64,000 bases of DNA from Kangiella sp. TOML190 (GCF_023706045.1 NZ_BQYL01000001.1:682001-746000), one strand, 5' to 3'; shown: positions 35,545 to 45,214, counted from the first letter of the stretch. Notes: a model not told the origin generated them from the letters alone. Translations and numbers: made by a program.

Positions 35545-37107
35545 ATGTTTTGCCAGCTTGATCAGATCCTAACGCAAACTGCTTCGCAGTTTCCCGACAA
35601 AATTGGGTTGGATGACAATAAAAAGTCCTTCTCATATCAGCAACTTGAACAAGAAGTGTCCAAGTTGGCTACTTATTTTTTAACTCTAGGACTACAAAAA
35701 GGTAGCCGCATCGGGATCTATTTGCCAAAACAAGTGGAAGCGGTTATCGCTACATTCGCGGCCAGTCGCGCAGCCTTGGTGTTTGTCCCTATCAACCCTT
35801 TATTAAAACCGCACCAAGTCAGCTATATTGTGCAAGACTGCGACATCGAGCTGCTGATCACTTCGGGCCCACGCGCTAATCAGCTGAACGGGATCTATAA
35901 AGAGACTACTAGTCTTAAAAGGCTGTTGCTGGTCGATGATCGGGTTAAAGATCCATTGGATATTCAGCATGAGCTTTGGCCACAACAAGCCCCAGAACAA
36001 AGTTCGTATGCTCCAGAGATCATCGATCAAGATCTGGCAGCAATTCTCTATACCTCAGGCTCGACTGGCAACCCCAAAGGGGTGTGTCTTTCTCACCGTA
36101 ATTTAATCGCGGGCGCGCAAAGTGTCAGCCATTATTTAGAAAACACTCACCAGGATATTGTACTGGCAGTTTTGCCGCTAAGCTTTGATTACGGATTAAG
36201 CCAAGTCACCACAGCAATCTTAAGCGGGGCAAAAGTGGTGCTGATGGAGTATTTACTCCCTCGCGACGTGATACGACAGGTAGAAAAGCATCAAGTGACG
36301 GGATTGGCGGCAGTCCCCCCTTTATGGTTCCAATTAGCGCAGTTGGAGTGGCCGCAAAGTGCTAAGCAATCTTTGCGTTACATTACTAACAGCGGTGGTG
36401 CCATGCCAAAAGCAACCTTGCAAAACCTGCGTCAGCAGCTACCTAAGACCAAACCGTTTCTGATGTACGGTTTAACCGAAGCTTTTCGCTCGACTTATCT
36501 CGATCCATCGGAAATTGACAGGCGCCCTGATTCGATTGGCAAAGCCATTCCCAACGCACAGATTTTGATTTGCCGCCCCGATGGCAGCGAGTGCGAAGCT
36601 GATGAGGTTGGCGAATTAGTTCATCGCGGAGTCCACGTTAGTTTAGGCTATTGGAACGCGCCACAAAAAACCGCTAGCCGCTTTAAACCGATTGGCCAAC
36701 ATTCGAAATACCTAGCCGAACTGGCGGTCTGGTCAGGCGATCAAGCGAAAAAAGATGCTCAGGGTTTTATCTATTTTATTGGCCGCGCCGACGATATGAT
36801 AAAATCATCAGGTTATCGCATTAGCCCCAGTGAAGTAGAAGACACAGTATTTTTGCTCAACGGGATCAAAGAAGTGGCTGCTTTGGGGGTTAATGACGAG
36901 CAGCTTGGTCAAGCAGTAGCTTTAATTGTAAAAGCTGATGACGCGCTAACCAACGAACAGATTAAAAAATATTGCCTGAAACAGCTACCCAATTTTATGC
37001 AACCGAAATATATTGAACGAGTCGAACAGTTACCGCGCAACCCTAATGGTAAAATTGATCGATCACAACTTAAAAGCTTGTATCAAAGCTTGGCGAATCA
37101 GCCGTAA
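35545..37107 (+). CDS. Acyl-CoA ligase (AMP-forming), exosortase A-associated type
   Basis: A 520-aa ANL-superfamily enzyme. The P-loop motif is LYTSGSTGNPKG (about 170-181), then MYGLTEAFRSTYLDP for A5, WSGDQAKKDAQGFIYFIGRADDMIKSSGYRISPSEVE for the hinge and C-terminal domain, and the catalytic Lys in NPNGKIDRS. Overall sequence and the immediate downstream decarboxylase match the pair found in exosortase-A (EPS/PEP-CTERM) loci. It would adenylate a carboxylic acid and load it onto CoA or a carrier. Family assignment is from memory of that pairing; substrate unknown. It ends 28 bp before the decarboxylase gene. Confidence 0.85.
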   Translation: MFCQLDQILTQTASQFPDKIGLDDNKKSFSYQQLEQEVSKLATYFLTLGLQKGSRIGIYLPKQVEAVIATFAASRAALVFVPINPLLKPHQVSYIVQDCDIELLITSGPRANQLNGIYKETTSLKRLLLVDDRVKDPLDIQHELWPQQAPEQSSYAPEIIDQDLAAILYTSGSTGNPKGVCLSHRNLIAGAQSVSHYLENTHQDIVLAVLPLSFDYGLSQVTTAILSGAKVVLMEYLLPRDVIRQVEKHQVTGLAAVPPLWFQLAQLEWPQSAKQSLRYITNSGGAMPKATLQNLRQQLPKTKPFLMYGLTEAFRSTYLDPSEIDRRPDSIGKAIPNAQILICRPDGSECEADEVGELVHRGVHVSLGYWNAPQKTASRFKPIGQHSKYLAELAVWSGDQAKKDAQGFIYFIGRADDMIKSSGYRISPSEVEDTVFLLNGIKEVAALGVNDEQLGQAVALIVKADDALTNEQIKKYCLKQLPNFMQPKYIERVEQLPRNPNGKIDRSQLKSLYQSLANQP

Positions 37108-37135
37108 GCTTAAACAACCGTGACCCATAACGATT

Positions 37136-38383
37136 ATGACTAAAAAGAAAGCCATTGTTCACACTGCCATGGATCAGTTTTCCAGCCTTGATGGAGAATT
37201 AGCTGTAGAGGGTAAAACCTTAAGCCAGATTGCGCAAATGGCTGGACAGACACCTTTTTATCTTTATAGCAAAAGCGTTGTTCGGGCTAATATTGAGCGG
37301 CTGAGAAAGCACTTTCCGAAGCTAAGCTTACATTACGCCATCAAAGCCAATCCGATGCCACAACTGGTGTCTTATGTGGCTGAGTTAGTGGATGGTTTGG
37401 ATGTGGCCTCTGGTAAAGAGTTGCTCCTAGCGCTGGCAACCGAAACCAGCAATGACAATATCAGTTTCGCAGGCCCCGGCAAAAATCTTACCGAATTGCA
37501 GATGGCGATTGCCAGTGGTATCACTATCAACATTGAGTCGCTAACGGAGCTTGAGCGGATTGTGACGCTTGCTCAAGAACAAAATACCCATGCCAATATC
37601 GCTATTCGGATTAATCCTGATTTTGAGTTAAAGTCCTCGGGCATGAAAATGGGCGGCGGCTCACAACAGTTTGGCATTGACGTGGAGCAACTTGATCCCC
37701 TATTCGCACTACTGCAAAATCCAAGCCTTCGACTCACTGGTTTGCATATTTTCACCGGCTCGCAAAATCTTAATCCGAACGCAATCATCAGTGCTCACAA
37801 TAATATTTTTGCGCTAGTAGAGCGCCTACAAAAACAATACCAATTCTCATTAGAGCATTTAAATATTGGTGGTGGCTTTGGCATACCTTACTTTCCTGGC
37901 GACGAGCATTTAGCGCTCGCGTCGATTGCCGATAATCTTGACCAGTTGTTCGAACAATACGCAAAGCTAGTGAAAAACTGCGAAATTATTTTAGAACTGG
38001 GGCGTTATATTGTTGGCAATGCTGGCTTGTATGTTGCCGAAGTTACCGATATTAAAGTGTCTCGCGGTAAAAAATATCTGATCACTAATGGTGGTTTGCA
38101 CCATCATTTAGCAGCCTCTGGTAACTTTGGTCAGGTTATTCGTAAAAACTATCCCGTAGCCATTGGCAATAAAATACCTTCACAAAACCAAAACAGCGAT
38201 AGTGAAGAAGTTACCATCGTCGGGCCTTTATGCACTCCTCTGGATTTGCTGGGGCATAAGATGTTGCTACCCACTGCTGAAATTGGCGACTTGGTAGTTA
38301 TTTATCAATCTGGCGCATACGGTTTTAGCGCTAGTCCGCGGGACTTTTTGTCGCATCAAGAACCCGTAGAATTACTTTTATAG
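37136..38383 (+). CDS. PLP-dependent decarboxylase, exosortase A-associated type
   Basis: A 415-aa fold-type III (alanine racemase/LysA-like) enzyme. The PLP Lys is in LSLHYAIKANPMPQL (about residue 69); HIFTGSQNL, NIGGGFGIPYFPG, LELGRYIVG and the active-site GPLCTPLD follow. The N-terminal HTAMDQFSSLDGELAVEGKTL matches the version found beside exosortase-A systems rather than classical diaminopimelate decarboxylase, and supports the start at 37136. It probably decarboxylates an amino acid for a surface polymer or lipid. It forms a unit with the acyl-CoA ligase and perhaps plsB, which starts ten bases later. Confidence 0.85.
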   Translation: MTKKKAIVHTAMDQFSSLDGELAVEGKTLSQIAQMAGQTPFYLYSKSVVRANIERLRKHFPKLSLHYAIKANPMPQLVSYVAELVDGLDVASGKELLLALATETSNDNISFAGPGKNLTELQMAIASGITINIESLTELERIVTLAQEQNTHANIAIRINPDFELKSSGMKMGGGSQQFGIDVEQLDPLFALLQNPSLRLTGLHIFTGSQNLNPNAIISAHNNIFALVERLQKQYQFSLEHLNIGGGFGIPYFPGDEHLALASIADNLDQLFEQYAKLVKNCEIILELGRYIVGNAGLYVAEVTDIKVSRGKKYLITNGGLHHHLAASGNFGQVIRKNYPVAIGNKIPSQNQNSDSEEVTIVGPLCTPLDLLGHKMLLPTAEIGDLVVIYQSGAYGFSASPRDFLSHQEPVELLL

Positions 38384-38393
38384 AGTCTAATAT

Positions 38394-40946
38394 ATGTCGA
38401 TTATCGATTCCATCAGCCGCTTTGCTTTAACGTTATTCCGCAAACCTTTTCATTGGTTGGTTAAAGCCCATCATGTGCCGAAAGATCCGCGCCAAGAATT
38501 TGAGCTCGACAAAAATGACAAGCTGGTTTATGTACTGCGCACCAAATCTCTGTCTTCGATTGAAATTTTAAAGCGCCAAACCAAAATGCTGGAGATGGTC
38601 GAAGCACGCCATTTTGAATCGGGCCTACCAAAATCTGGAACCTGTATTTTTATTAATAATCGTCCTAAATGGTTTAGCAACAAACGCAAATTGACTGGCC
38701 ATAAGAAATCATTTGCCGCCATGCTCGAGGCGCAAAAAAATAATCCTGATGTTAATTATAAAATCATTCCCGTAAGCGTTTTTTGGGGTAGAAACCCCGG
38801 TAAAGAAAAATCTTTTTTGCGCTATGCCATGTCTAACTTGGAAGAAACGGGACGCTTGGGAAAATTATTAATCATTTTGTTTTTGGGTCGCCAATGTTTT
38901 ATTCAGTATGGGAAGCCGATAGATTTAAACTCCGAACAAATTAACTTAGGGCAAGAGTCTGATAAAACCGCACATAAGCTTTCGCGGATTTTGCGGATTT
39001 ACTTCAATCGCCACTGGGTAGCAGTGATGGGGCCACGTAAAGAAAATCGTCGTGATTTAATCAGTGGTATTATCGCTTCCGATCCTGTGCAGAAAGTAAT
39101 CATTGAAGAAGCCAGTCGTAAAAATAAAACCATGGCAAAAGTGCGTAGCGATGCTGAGAAATACATTAAAGAAATTGCTGCAAATTATAATCCGCGCACG
39201 GTACGTTTTTTATCAACTTCCTTCACTCGGTTGTGGAATAAAATTTACTCGGGCATTGAAGTTAATAACATTAAACAAGTCCGCGAATTGGCCCAAAATC
39301 ATGAGCTTATTTATGTGCCATGCCACCGAAGCCATACCGACTATTTGCTACTTTCCTACCAGCTTTATCATGAAGGTTTAGTGCCGCCACATATCGCAGC
39401 AGGGATCAATTTAAATTTCTGGCCCGTAGGCAATATTCTGCGCAAAGGCGGTGCTTTTTTCCTGCGCAGAACCTTTAAAGGCAACAAACTCTATACCGCG
39501 GTTTTTAATGAATACCTCTATCGCTTACTCAATAAAGGCGCCCCCGTCGAATACTTCCAAGAAGGCGGTCGCAGTCGCACCGGACGCTTATTAACGCCTA
39601 AAACGGGCATGCTCGGCATGACGGTTCAAGGTATGTTGCGTGGCATTCGCAAACCGATCGTATTTATCCCAGTTTACATCGGTTATGAAAAAATGTTTGA
39701 AGGAAAAAGCTATGTAGGCGAGTTGCGCGGTCAAGCCAAAAAGCAAGAGTCTTTTGGTCAACTGCTTGGCGTTCGTAAAGCATTAAAGCGCTTCTACGGC
39801 AAAGTCTATTTGAATTTTGGTGAGCCGCTTAAGTTGACGGACTATCTTGATCAACAGCTACCTCATTGGAAAGAAAGCCTTAATATCGAGCAAAAACCTG
39901 ACTGGCTTAATCAGCAAATGATACATTTGGGAGATGAAATTAACCGCCGCATTAATGCCGCCGTCAGCATCAATAGCGTTTGCCTGGTTAGCATGGCGCT
40001 GCTCGGCACGCCGCGCCAAGCGATGGATAAAGCCGAACTGATTGCACAACTCGACACCTTATTAGCCTTTGCCAAGGATGCGCCCTACAGCCCATACACC
40101 AATGTGAGTCAGCAAAGCGGTAGCGAATTGGTAGCAACGGCTATCAAGCTCGGTATGGCTTATGAAACCAATGATCCTGCGGGTAATGTTATTTCAATTG
40201 AGGGTGACGAGCGGGTTTTATCCACCTATTACAGTAACAATATTTTGCATCTATTTGCTTTACCGTCACTGATTGCTTCCTTGTTTCAACGCCACAATCA
40301 TGTGCCAAAAGCTAAAATCATGGACTATATTCATGCCTTCTATCCTTTCCTTAAAAAAGAACTTTATATCCACTGGACCGAGGCACAGCTTGCCGAACGC
40401 GTAGATACTTTATTAGCAACCATGTTGGAACATGGGCTCTTGAATATGGGCGCCAAGAATTATTGTGTGCCGCATTCTGACACTCCAGAATGGTCGCGCT
40501 TAATGTTATTGGCTGAAGCGATTCAACCTGCTCTGCAACGCTATGCCATTAGTTTGACTTTACTCAACAGTCTTGATGCTACAACTTCGATAAAGCGCGT
40601 TGAACTGGAACAAGAAAGCCAAAAGCTCGCGCAGCGAATTTCTGCACTGTATGGAATCAATGCACCGGAGTTTTTTGATAAAAACTTATTTAAAAACCAA
40701 GTCAAGGTACTCAAAGAAGAAGGTTATATCAATCACCAAGAAGGCTCTGGAATCAGAACCACAGATAAAGCGCAGGAGCTTTACCGTAAAATTTTGAATA
40801 TTCTAAGCATTCCCGTTCAGCAGGGTTTACAACTGGCGGCACGAAGTTTAAAGGTGACTAAGCCGCTTGAGTCCAAGCTTTCGGAACCTAAGTCAGAAAA
40901 TCCAAAAGCTCCAGAGCAAGATCAAGAAGGAAACCCCAACTCTTAA
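38394..40946 (+). CDS. plsB: Glycerol-3-phosphate acyltransferase
   Basis: The first step of phospholipid synthesis: acylation of sn-glycerol 3-phosphate at the inner membrane (850 aa; E. coli 807 aa). Acyltransferase motif I is CHRSHTDY with His311 and Asp316 (HX4D), motif II GGAFFLRRTFKGNKLY, motif III FQEGGRSRTGR and motif IV IVFIPVYIGYEKM. The C-terminal tail (after about 815) is Lys/Pro/Glu-rich and low in complexity. The adjacency with ubiA and ubiC resembles the enterobacterial ubiC-ubiA-plsB neighbourhood. Its last codons form part of a 14-bp tandem repeat. Confidence 0.97.
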   Translation: MSIIDSISRFALTLFRKPFHWLVKAHHVPKDPRQEFELDKNDKLVYVLRTKSLSSIEILKRQTKMLEMVEARHFESGLPKSGTCIFINNRPKWFSNKRKLTGHKKSFAAMLEAQKNNPDVNYKIIPVSVFWGRNPGKEKSFLRYAMSNLEETGRLGKLLIILFLGRQCFIQYGKPIDLNSEQINLGQESDKTAHKLSRILRIYFNRHWVAVMGPRKENRRDLISGIIASDPVQKVIIEEASRKNKTMAKVRSDAEKYIKEIAANYNPRTVRFLSTSFTRLWNKIYSGIEVNNIKQVRELAQNHELIYVPCHRSHTDYLLLSYQLYHEGLVPPHIAAGINLNFWPVGNILRKGGAFFLRRTFKGNKLYTAVFNEYLYRLLNKGAPVEYFQEGGRSRTGRLLTPKTGMLGMTVQGMLRGIRKPIVFIPVYIGYEKMFEGKSYVGELRGQAKKQESFGQLLGVRKALKRFYGKVYLNFGEPLKLTDYLDQQLPHWKESLNIEQKPDWLNQQMIHLGDEINRRINAAVSINSVCLVSMALLGTPRQAMDKAELIAQLDTLLAFAKDAPYSPYTNVSQQSGSELVATAIKLGMAYETNDPAGNVISIEGDERVLSTYYSNNILHLFALPSLIASLFQRHNHVPKAKIMDYIHAFYPFLKKELYIHWTEAQLAERVDTLLATMLEHGLLNMGAKNYCVPHSDTPEWSRLMLLAEAIQPALQRYAISLTLLNSLDATTSIKRVELEQESQKLAQRISALYGINAPEFFDKNLFKNQVKVLKEEGYINHQEGSGIRTTDKAQELYRKILNILSIPVQQGLQLAARSLKVTKPLESKLSEPKSENPKAPEQDQEGNPNS

Positions 40947-40992
40947 TCTAAAGTTCTTGAACTGAGGTTCTTGAGCTAAGATCCTTAACCTA
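40937..40992. repeat. Four imperfect 14-bp tandem repeats
   Basis: Successive units at 14-bp spacing read CAACTCTTAATCTA, AAGTTCTTGAACTG, AGGTTCTTGAGCTA and AGATCCTTAACCTA, sharing a CTT(A/G)A core. The array starts in the last plsB codons and fills most of the short convergent gap to ubiA. It may be a slippage product; no function is evident. Confidence 0.6.
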
Positions 40993-41004
40993 AACAGCCT
41001 AAAG

Positions 41005-41859
41005 CTAGGCTAGCGCATAGTGGGCGGCAATGCCAACAAATAGCACCATGCCCACATAATTGTTATTTAAAAACGCCTTAAAGTAAGCTTCTGGTTGGCG
41101 GCTACGGCAAGCATATAGCTGAAGGGTTACTAACAAAGCCGCCAATGCTACTCCAGCATAATAGTAAAGACTAAGCTCTAAACGCTGTCCTACCAATACC
41201 ATACCACCCAAAAACAACGCTTGGATTAACGCAACTAAAACTAAATCCGCTTCGCCAAATAAAATGGCGGTAGATTTCAATCCCAGTTGGATATCGTCTT
41301 CGCGATCCACCATGCCATAAAGCGTGTCGTAAGCCAGAACCCATAATAAAGTTGCGGCATACAACACCCAGCTGACACTGGGTACTTGATTGGTCACTGC
41401 CGCAAACGCCATTGGAATAGCCCAAGCAAATGCGGCACCAAGGATCATTTGTGGGAAGTAGGTATAACGTTTCATAAACGGGTAAAAAGACGCCAACAAA
41501 ACCGCTATGAAACTCAACTGAATGGTCAACTTGTTCAGGGTTAACACCAAACCAAAGGCCATCAACACTAGTATGAAGAATAGGGCTAAAGCACCTTTGG
41601 TACTAATCTTGTTTTGTGCTAAGGGTCGCTGCTTGGTTCGTTTAACGTGTGCATCGAAGTCTCTGTCCGCATAGTCGTTAATGATACAGCCTGCTGAGCG
41701 CATAATAAAAACGCCTAAAACAAACACACATAAAATCCAATAGTCAGGGATCCCTTCCGCTGCGATCCACAAAGCCCACAGCGCTGGCCATAGCAATAAA
41801 AAAATGCCAATCGGCTTGTCGAGCCGCATAAGTTGCGCGTAATCTTTTAGCTTATTCAT
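41005..41859 (-). CDS. ubiA: 4-hydroxybenzoate polyprenyltransferase
   Basis: Attaches the polyprenyl chain to 4-hydroxybenzoate in ubiquinone synthesis, in the inner membrane. The 284-aa protein has about eight helices; the first aspartate motif is NDYADRDFDAHVKRTKQRPLA and the second is AYDTLYGMVDREDD, both Mg-diphosphate binding. MRLDKPIGIFLLLWPALWALW at the N-terminus is diagnostic. It follows ubiC by 21 bp and shares its product pathway. Confidence 0.97.
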   Translation of the reverse strand: MNKLKDYAQLMRLDKPIGIFLLLWPALWALWIAAEGIPDYWILCVFVLGVFIMRSAGCIINDYADRDFDAHVKRTKQRPLAQNKISTKGALALFFILVLMAFGLVLTLNKLTIQLSFIAVLLASFYPFMKRYTYFPQMILGAAFAWAIPMAFAAVTNQVPSVSWVLYAATLLWVLAYDTLYGMVDREDDIQLGLKSTAILFGEADLVLVALIQALFLGGMVLVGQRLELSLYYYAGVALAALLVTLQLYACRSRQPEAYFKAFLNNNYVGMVLFVGIAAHYALA

Positions 41860-41880
41860 TTTTGTCGTTTTAGGGCTATT

Positions 41881-42423
41881 TTAATAAAGTGGTGAAGCTG
41901 GCAAAAATACTTCGTTGACCAATAAAGCATAGCGCTTCTCCTGATGCTGATTATTCCATAAGGAGCGCCGCGCCCAAAGAAATTCTTGTGAGCAATGATC
42001 TAAGTGTTGTACTGCCTTTTGATACAACTCGTCTTCGGGGAAGGTTTTTTTTATCTGTAAGAATTGTCGTCTTAGATGCTCATTGTTAAATAATATCGAA
42101 CCTAAAGGTTGTTGTCCTAGCTGCTCGATTAACTGTTGTGATTCTTCGCTAACAATGGTTCGGGCAAAAATCCATGGCTTATCATTGGCGTATAAAACCA
42201 CTTCTCTTTGCGGTAATTGGTTAGCGTCTGTCGCCATTGCTTGTTGTTCACTGCTAGCAATAGTGCCCGGAGCTTGCAGCAACAAGTCCAACTTTACTGG
42301 GTTTTTACTGTGCCGATTAAGCTTTTCGGTCAACGAGCCAAACTCCAACAACCAATCCGCTACTTGATAAGGCAGTTCTTTAACACAGTCGTCGCTTAAG
42401 CTTTGCCATTGGTTCCAATTCAT
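41881..42423 (-). CDS. ubiC: Chorismate--pyruvate lyase
   Basis: A 180-aa enzyme that makes 4-hydroxybenzoate and pyruvate from chorismate, the first committed step to ubiquinone. The sequence shows the UbiC signatures LREV-like QREVVLYANDKPWIFARTIV and PLGSILFN, followed by WARRSLWNNQHQEKRYALLVNEVFLP, including the active-site Arg and C-terminal Glu. It is placed directly upstream of ubiA on the same strand, an operon arrangement common in Gammaproteobacteria. Confidence 0.95.
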   Translation of the reverse strand: MNWNQWQSLSDDCVKELPYQVADWLLEFGSLTEKLNRHSKNPVKLDLLLQAPGTIASSEQQAMATDANQLPQREVVLYANDKPWIFARTIVSEESQQLIEQLGQQPLGSILFNNEHLRRQFLQIKKTFPEDELYQKAVQHLDHCSQEFLWARRSLWNNQHQEKRYALLVNEVFLPASPLY

Positions 42424-42513
42424 AGTTTAATCAGTTTAAATTTTGATACTTAGTTTATAGAAAATCATGCCCTTAAATGGCTTAATGGGTAACCAAAAAT
42501 TTGGATCATCATT

Positions 42514-42729
42514 ATGAGCCTAGCTACCGTCGCCACTTTTCCCAATACCATGCTTGCCCATATCGCCAAAGGTCAGCTTAACAACTATGGTATAGAAGCC
42601 GTAATTCTGCACGAGCATTTCCACTCTACCTATTCTTTTGCTTTAGGCGAAATTCCAGTGATGGTACCAGAAGAACAGCTAGAACAAGCGCAGCAAATTT
42701 TAGCAGAGAATTTCGAAGAAGATTCTTAG
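42514..42729 (+). CDS. DUF2007-family small protein
   Basis: A 71-aa protein with an alpha-beta arrangement: VATFPNTMLAHIAKGQLNNYGIEAVIL, then GEIPVMVPEEQLEQAQQILAE. This is the DUF2007 pattern (putative signal-transducing proteins, PII-like fold). No function is established. It is divergent from ubiC and convergent with the glpE gene. Confidence 0.85.
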   Translation: MSLATVATFPNTMLAHIAKGQLNNYGIEAVILHEHFHSTYSFALGEIPVMVPEEQLEQAQQILAENFEEDS

Positions 42730-42776
42730 ACCATACTTCGAACAAAGACCCTCTCAACATTTATCCACTTTAACGC

Positions 42777-43088
42777 CTAAGATTCCACCGCTTGGCTTAG
42801 CTTCCAAACTTCAAAACCGCCATCCATACTGTAAACCTCGGCAAAGCCCTGTGCGGCAAAATATTGTGCGGCTGGTTGACTGCTATGACCGTGATAACAA
42901 ACCACGATTAAAGGTTGCGTCTTATCGCTACTCTCGATCACATCCGCAACATTCTGGTTATTGACATTAATCGCTCGGGGCATTCGACCAACGGCAAAAG
43001 ACTGAGGATCACGAATATCGAAAATAAGCACCGGCTTTTGCGCCACAAGCTGTAGCGTATCCTCGATTGAAATGCGTTTGAAATTCAT
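42777..43088 (-). CDS. glpE: Thiosulfate sulfurtransferase GlpE (single-domain rhodanese)
   Basis: A 103-aa rhodanese. The active-site loop VVCYHGHSSQ, with its Cys near residue 63, matches E. coli GlpE (CYHGNSS-like); LIFDIRDPQSFAVGRMPRAINV is the CH2A region. It transfers sulfane sulfur from thiosulfate to cyanide or thiol acceptors. The start ATG overlaps the rhomboid gene's stop by one base (TGATG), giving translational coupling; longer in-frame starts lie inside that gene. The gene pair glpG-glpE is preserved as in enterics, without glpR. Confidence 0.93.
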   Translation of the reverse strand: MNFKRISIEDTLQLVAQKPVLIFDIRDPQSFAVGRMPRAINVNNQNVADVIESSDKTQPLIVVCYHGHSSQPAAQYFAAQGFAEVYSMDGGFEVWKLSQAVES

Positions 43089-43705
43089 CAAAAACTCTTC
43101 ATTTTCGAAGTAATAAAACCTAACACAGCGCCTATTACCAAGCCTGACAAATGCGCCATATTGGCAACGCTGCCGATAATTCCGGTAAAGCCTAACACCA
43201 ACCAAATCAGCATAAATTGCAAAATTGCTGGATTTAATTGGATTGGAAAAAAAGGATCGAAACGGCGGCGCATAAAGATAAAGCCCAAGAGCCCGTAAAC
43301 GACGCCTGACATACCGCCGAAAATACTGGCGTAAGCATAGGCCTCGCCTTTAAACATAATATTGCCGTAAAATTGTGCTAAATTCGAACCGACGCCAATG
43401 ATTAACACCAAACCCAATAAATAACCGGAAGACTTGGCTTTTTCAATCGAGCCACCTAAATCCCATAACCACATCATGTTAAAAAGTAGATGGATCGGCA
43501 AGCCAGCAATCATAAAATGCAGAAAAATTGGCGTTATCAACCGCCAAACTTGACCAGCATAAATCGCTGGTTCAAAGAAAATAAACCAGCCCGTGTATTG
43601 GTTGGTTCCCCACCAAGTAAGCAAACTGATAATGGTGCTTAGCGCTACCAGCGCGATAGTCGCCCTGCCCGCGCGACTTAAGAAATGTTGCCAATTTGGA
43701 TTCAT
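43088..43705 (-). CDS. glpG: Rhomboid intramembrane serine protease (GlpG-like)
   Basis: A 205-aa membrane protein with six helices. The catalytic pair is Ser133 in GGMSGVVYGLLGF and His185 in MAHLSGLVIGAVLGF; WRLITPIFLHF and HLLFNMMWLWDLGG are the other conserved rhomboid stretches. It lacks E. coli GlpG's cytosolic N-terminal domain and resembles the short form. It would cleave membrane proteins in the bilayer; substrates unknown. It is coupled by overlap to elaA upstream (ATGA) and glpE downstream. Confidence 0.94.
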   Translation of the reverse strand: MNPNWQHFLSRAGRATIALVALSTIISLLTWWGTNQYTGWFIFFEPAIYAGQVWRLITPIFLHFMIAGLPIHLLFNMMWLWDLGGSIEKAKSSGYLLGLVLIIGVGSNLAQFYGNIMFKGEAYAYASIFGGMSGVVYGLLGFIFMRRRFDPFFPIQLNPAILQFMLIWLVLGFTGIIGSVANMAHLSGLVIGAVLGFITSKMKSF

Positions 43706-44148
43706 AATAATTTTGCTGTTCTTTTCATTCTAATGTGTTCAATGCCATCTTCTAAATAAATTTCCGAAGCCACTTCAAAGCCAAAATTATAGTAGAAATC
43801 TCGCAGGTAAGCCTGAGCGGAAATTACAATATCTTTACCGAACTGCTGATCACAATAGCGTAGCGCCTCCTGCATCAACTCTTGCCCAAAACCGGTGCCG
43901 CGCATCGCGTCATTACAACAGACTCGCCCAATCGAAGCCTGCCCTTGGTATTTTTCCAGCGACTCAAATACCCGTAAATAACCGGCAAGTTGGGTGTCTT
44001 GATAAGCCAACAAATGCACCGCCGATTGATCCAAATCATCGCAATCTTGATAAGGACAATCTTGTTCGACTGCAAATACCGACAAGCGTAACTGCAGCAG
44101 ATCATAAAGCTCTTGCTTCGATAATTCCTGCCAATTGCGCCAATACAT
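43702..44148 (-). CDS. elaA: GNAT-family N-acetyltransferase, ElaA type
   Basis: A 148-aa GNAT acetyltransferase. The N-terminal LQLRLSVFAVEQDCPYQDCDDLDQSAVHLL is the ElaA signature, and the acetyl-CoA pyrophosphate loop is IGRVCCNDAMRGTGFGQELM. Substrate unknown. It overlaps the rhomboid gene by four bases and lies 27 bp after tdh on the same strand. Confidence 0.92.
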   Translation of the reverse strand: MYWRNWQELSKQELYDLLQLRLSVFAVEQDCPYQDCDDLDQSAVHLLAYQDTQLAGYLRVFESLEKYQGQASIGRVCCNDAMRGTGFGQELMQEALRYCDQQFGKDIVISAQAYLRDFYYNFGFEVASEIYLEDGIEHIRMKRTAKLL

Positions 44149-44175
44149 ATATCCTAAATTCCTTTTAACTCTAAA

Positions 44176-45201
44176 CTAGTCCCAACTTAATACCACTTTG
44201 CCCGACTGTCCACTGGCCATCGTTTCGAAACCTTGTTCGAATTCATTAACATCGAAACGGTGAGTAATAATTGGTGAAATATCCAAGCCCGACTGCAGCA
44301 TGGCAATCATTTTATACCAAGTTTCGTACATTTCACGGCCATAAATACCTTTTAAAATCAACCCTTTAAAGATGATTTGATTCCAATCAATCGCCATGTC
44401 GCTAGATGGAATACCCAGCATCGCCACTTTGCCACCATGATTCATAGTGCTTAGCATGGATTGAAAAGCCACTGGCACACCGGACATTTCCAAGCCCACA
44501 TCAAAGCCTTCCTTCATGCCAATTTCCGCCATCACATCTTCCAGCTTTTCGTTAGCCACATTGACAGTACGGGTCGCGCCCATTTTTGCCGCTAACTCCA
44601 AGCGGTAATCGTTAATATCGGTAATCACCACATGCCGTGCACCCACATGCTTGGCAATCGCTGCGGCCATAATACCAATCGGGCCTGCGCCAGTAATCAA
44701 GACATCTTCACCCACTAAATCAAACGATAAGGCAGTATGCGCCGCATTGCCAAAAGGATCTAAAATCGAGGCTAGCTCATCGGAAATATCGTCAGGAATT
44801 TTATAGGCGTTTTCTGCAGGGATCACCAAGTAGTCACCAAAAGCACCCGGACGGTCCACTCCAACCCCTGTGGTATTACGGCACAAATGACGACGCCCAG
44901 CGCGGCAATTACGACAAAAACCGCAGGTGATATGGCCTTCTCCGGAAACTCGATCACCAACCTTAAAACTGTTCACTTCTTGTCCCACCGCTTCGATAAC
45001 CCCAACGTATTCGTGGCCAACGGTCATGGGTACCGGAATGGTATTTTGCGCCCACTCGTCCCAATGGTAAATGTGCATATCGGTGCCACAAATGGCAGTT
45101 TTCTTAATTTTGATCAACACATCATTATGACCCAACTCCGGTTTTGGCTGATCAACCATCCAAATGCCTTTTTCAGCTTTGGCTTTACTTAAAGTTTTCA
45201 T
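44176..45201 (-). CDS. tdh: L-threonine 3-dehydrogenase
   Basis: NAD-dependent oxidation of threonine to 2-amino-3-ketobutyrate, the first step of threonine catabolism to glycine. The 341-aa zinc enzyme matches the E. coli length. Catalytic zinc Cys38 is in [15 protein letters not shown]; structural-zinc cysteines are in [15 protein letters not shown]; the NAD loop is [21 protein letters not shown] stands about nine bases before the chosen ATG; the longer frame overlaps kbl. It forms the kbl-tdh operon. Confidence 0.97.
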   Translation of the reverse strand: MKTLSKAKAEKGIWMVDQPKPELGHNDVLIKIKKTAICGTDMHIYHWDEWAQNTIPVPMTVGHEYVGVIEAVGQEVNSFKVGDRVSGEGHITCGFCRNCRAGRRHLCRNTTGVGVDRPGAFGDYLVIPAENAYKIPDDISDELASILDPFGNAAHTALSFDLVGEDVLITGAGPIGIMAAAIAKHVGARHVVITDINDYRLELAAKMGATRTVNVANEKLEDVMAEIGMKEGFDVGLEMSGVPVAFQSMLSTMNHGGKVAMLGIPSSDMAIDWNQIIFKGLILKGIYGREMYETWYKMIAMLQSGLDISPIITHRFDVNEFEQGFETMASGQSGKVVLSWD

Positions 45202-45214
45202 AATTTTCGACCCT

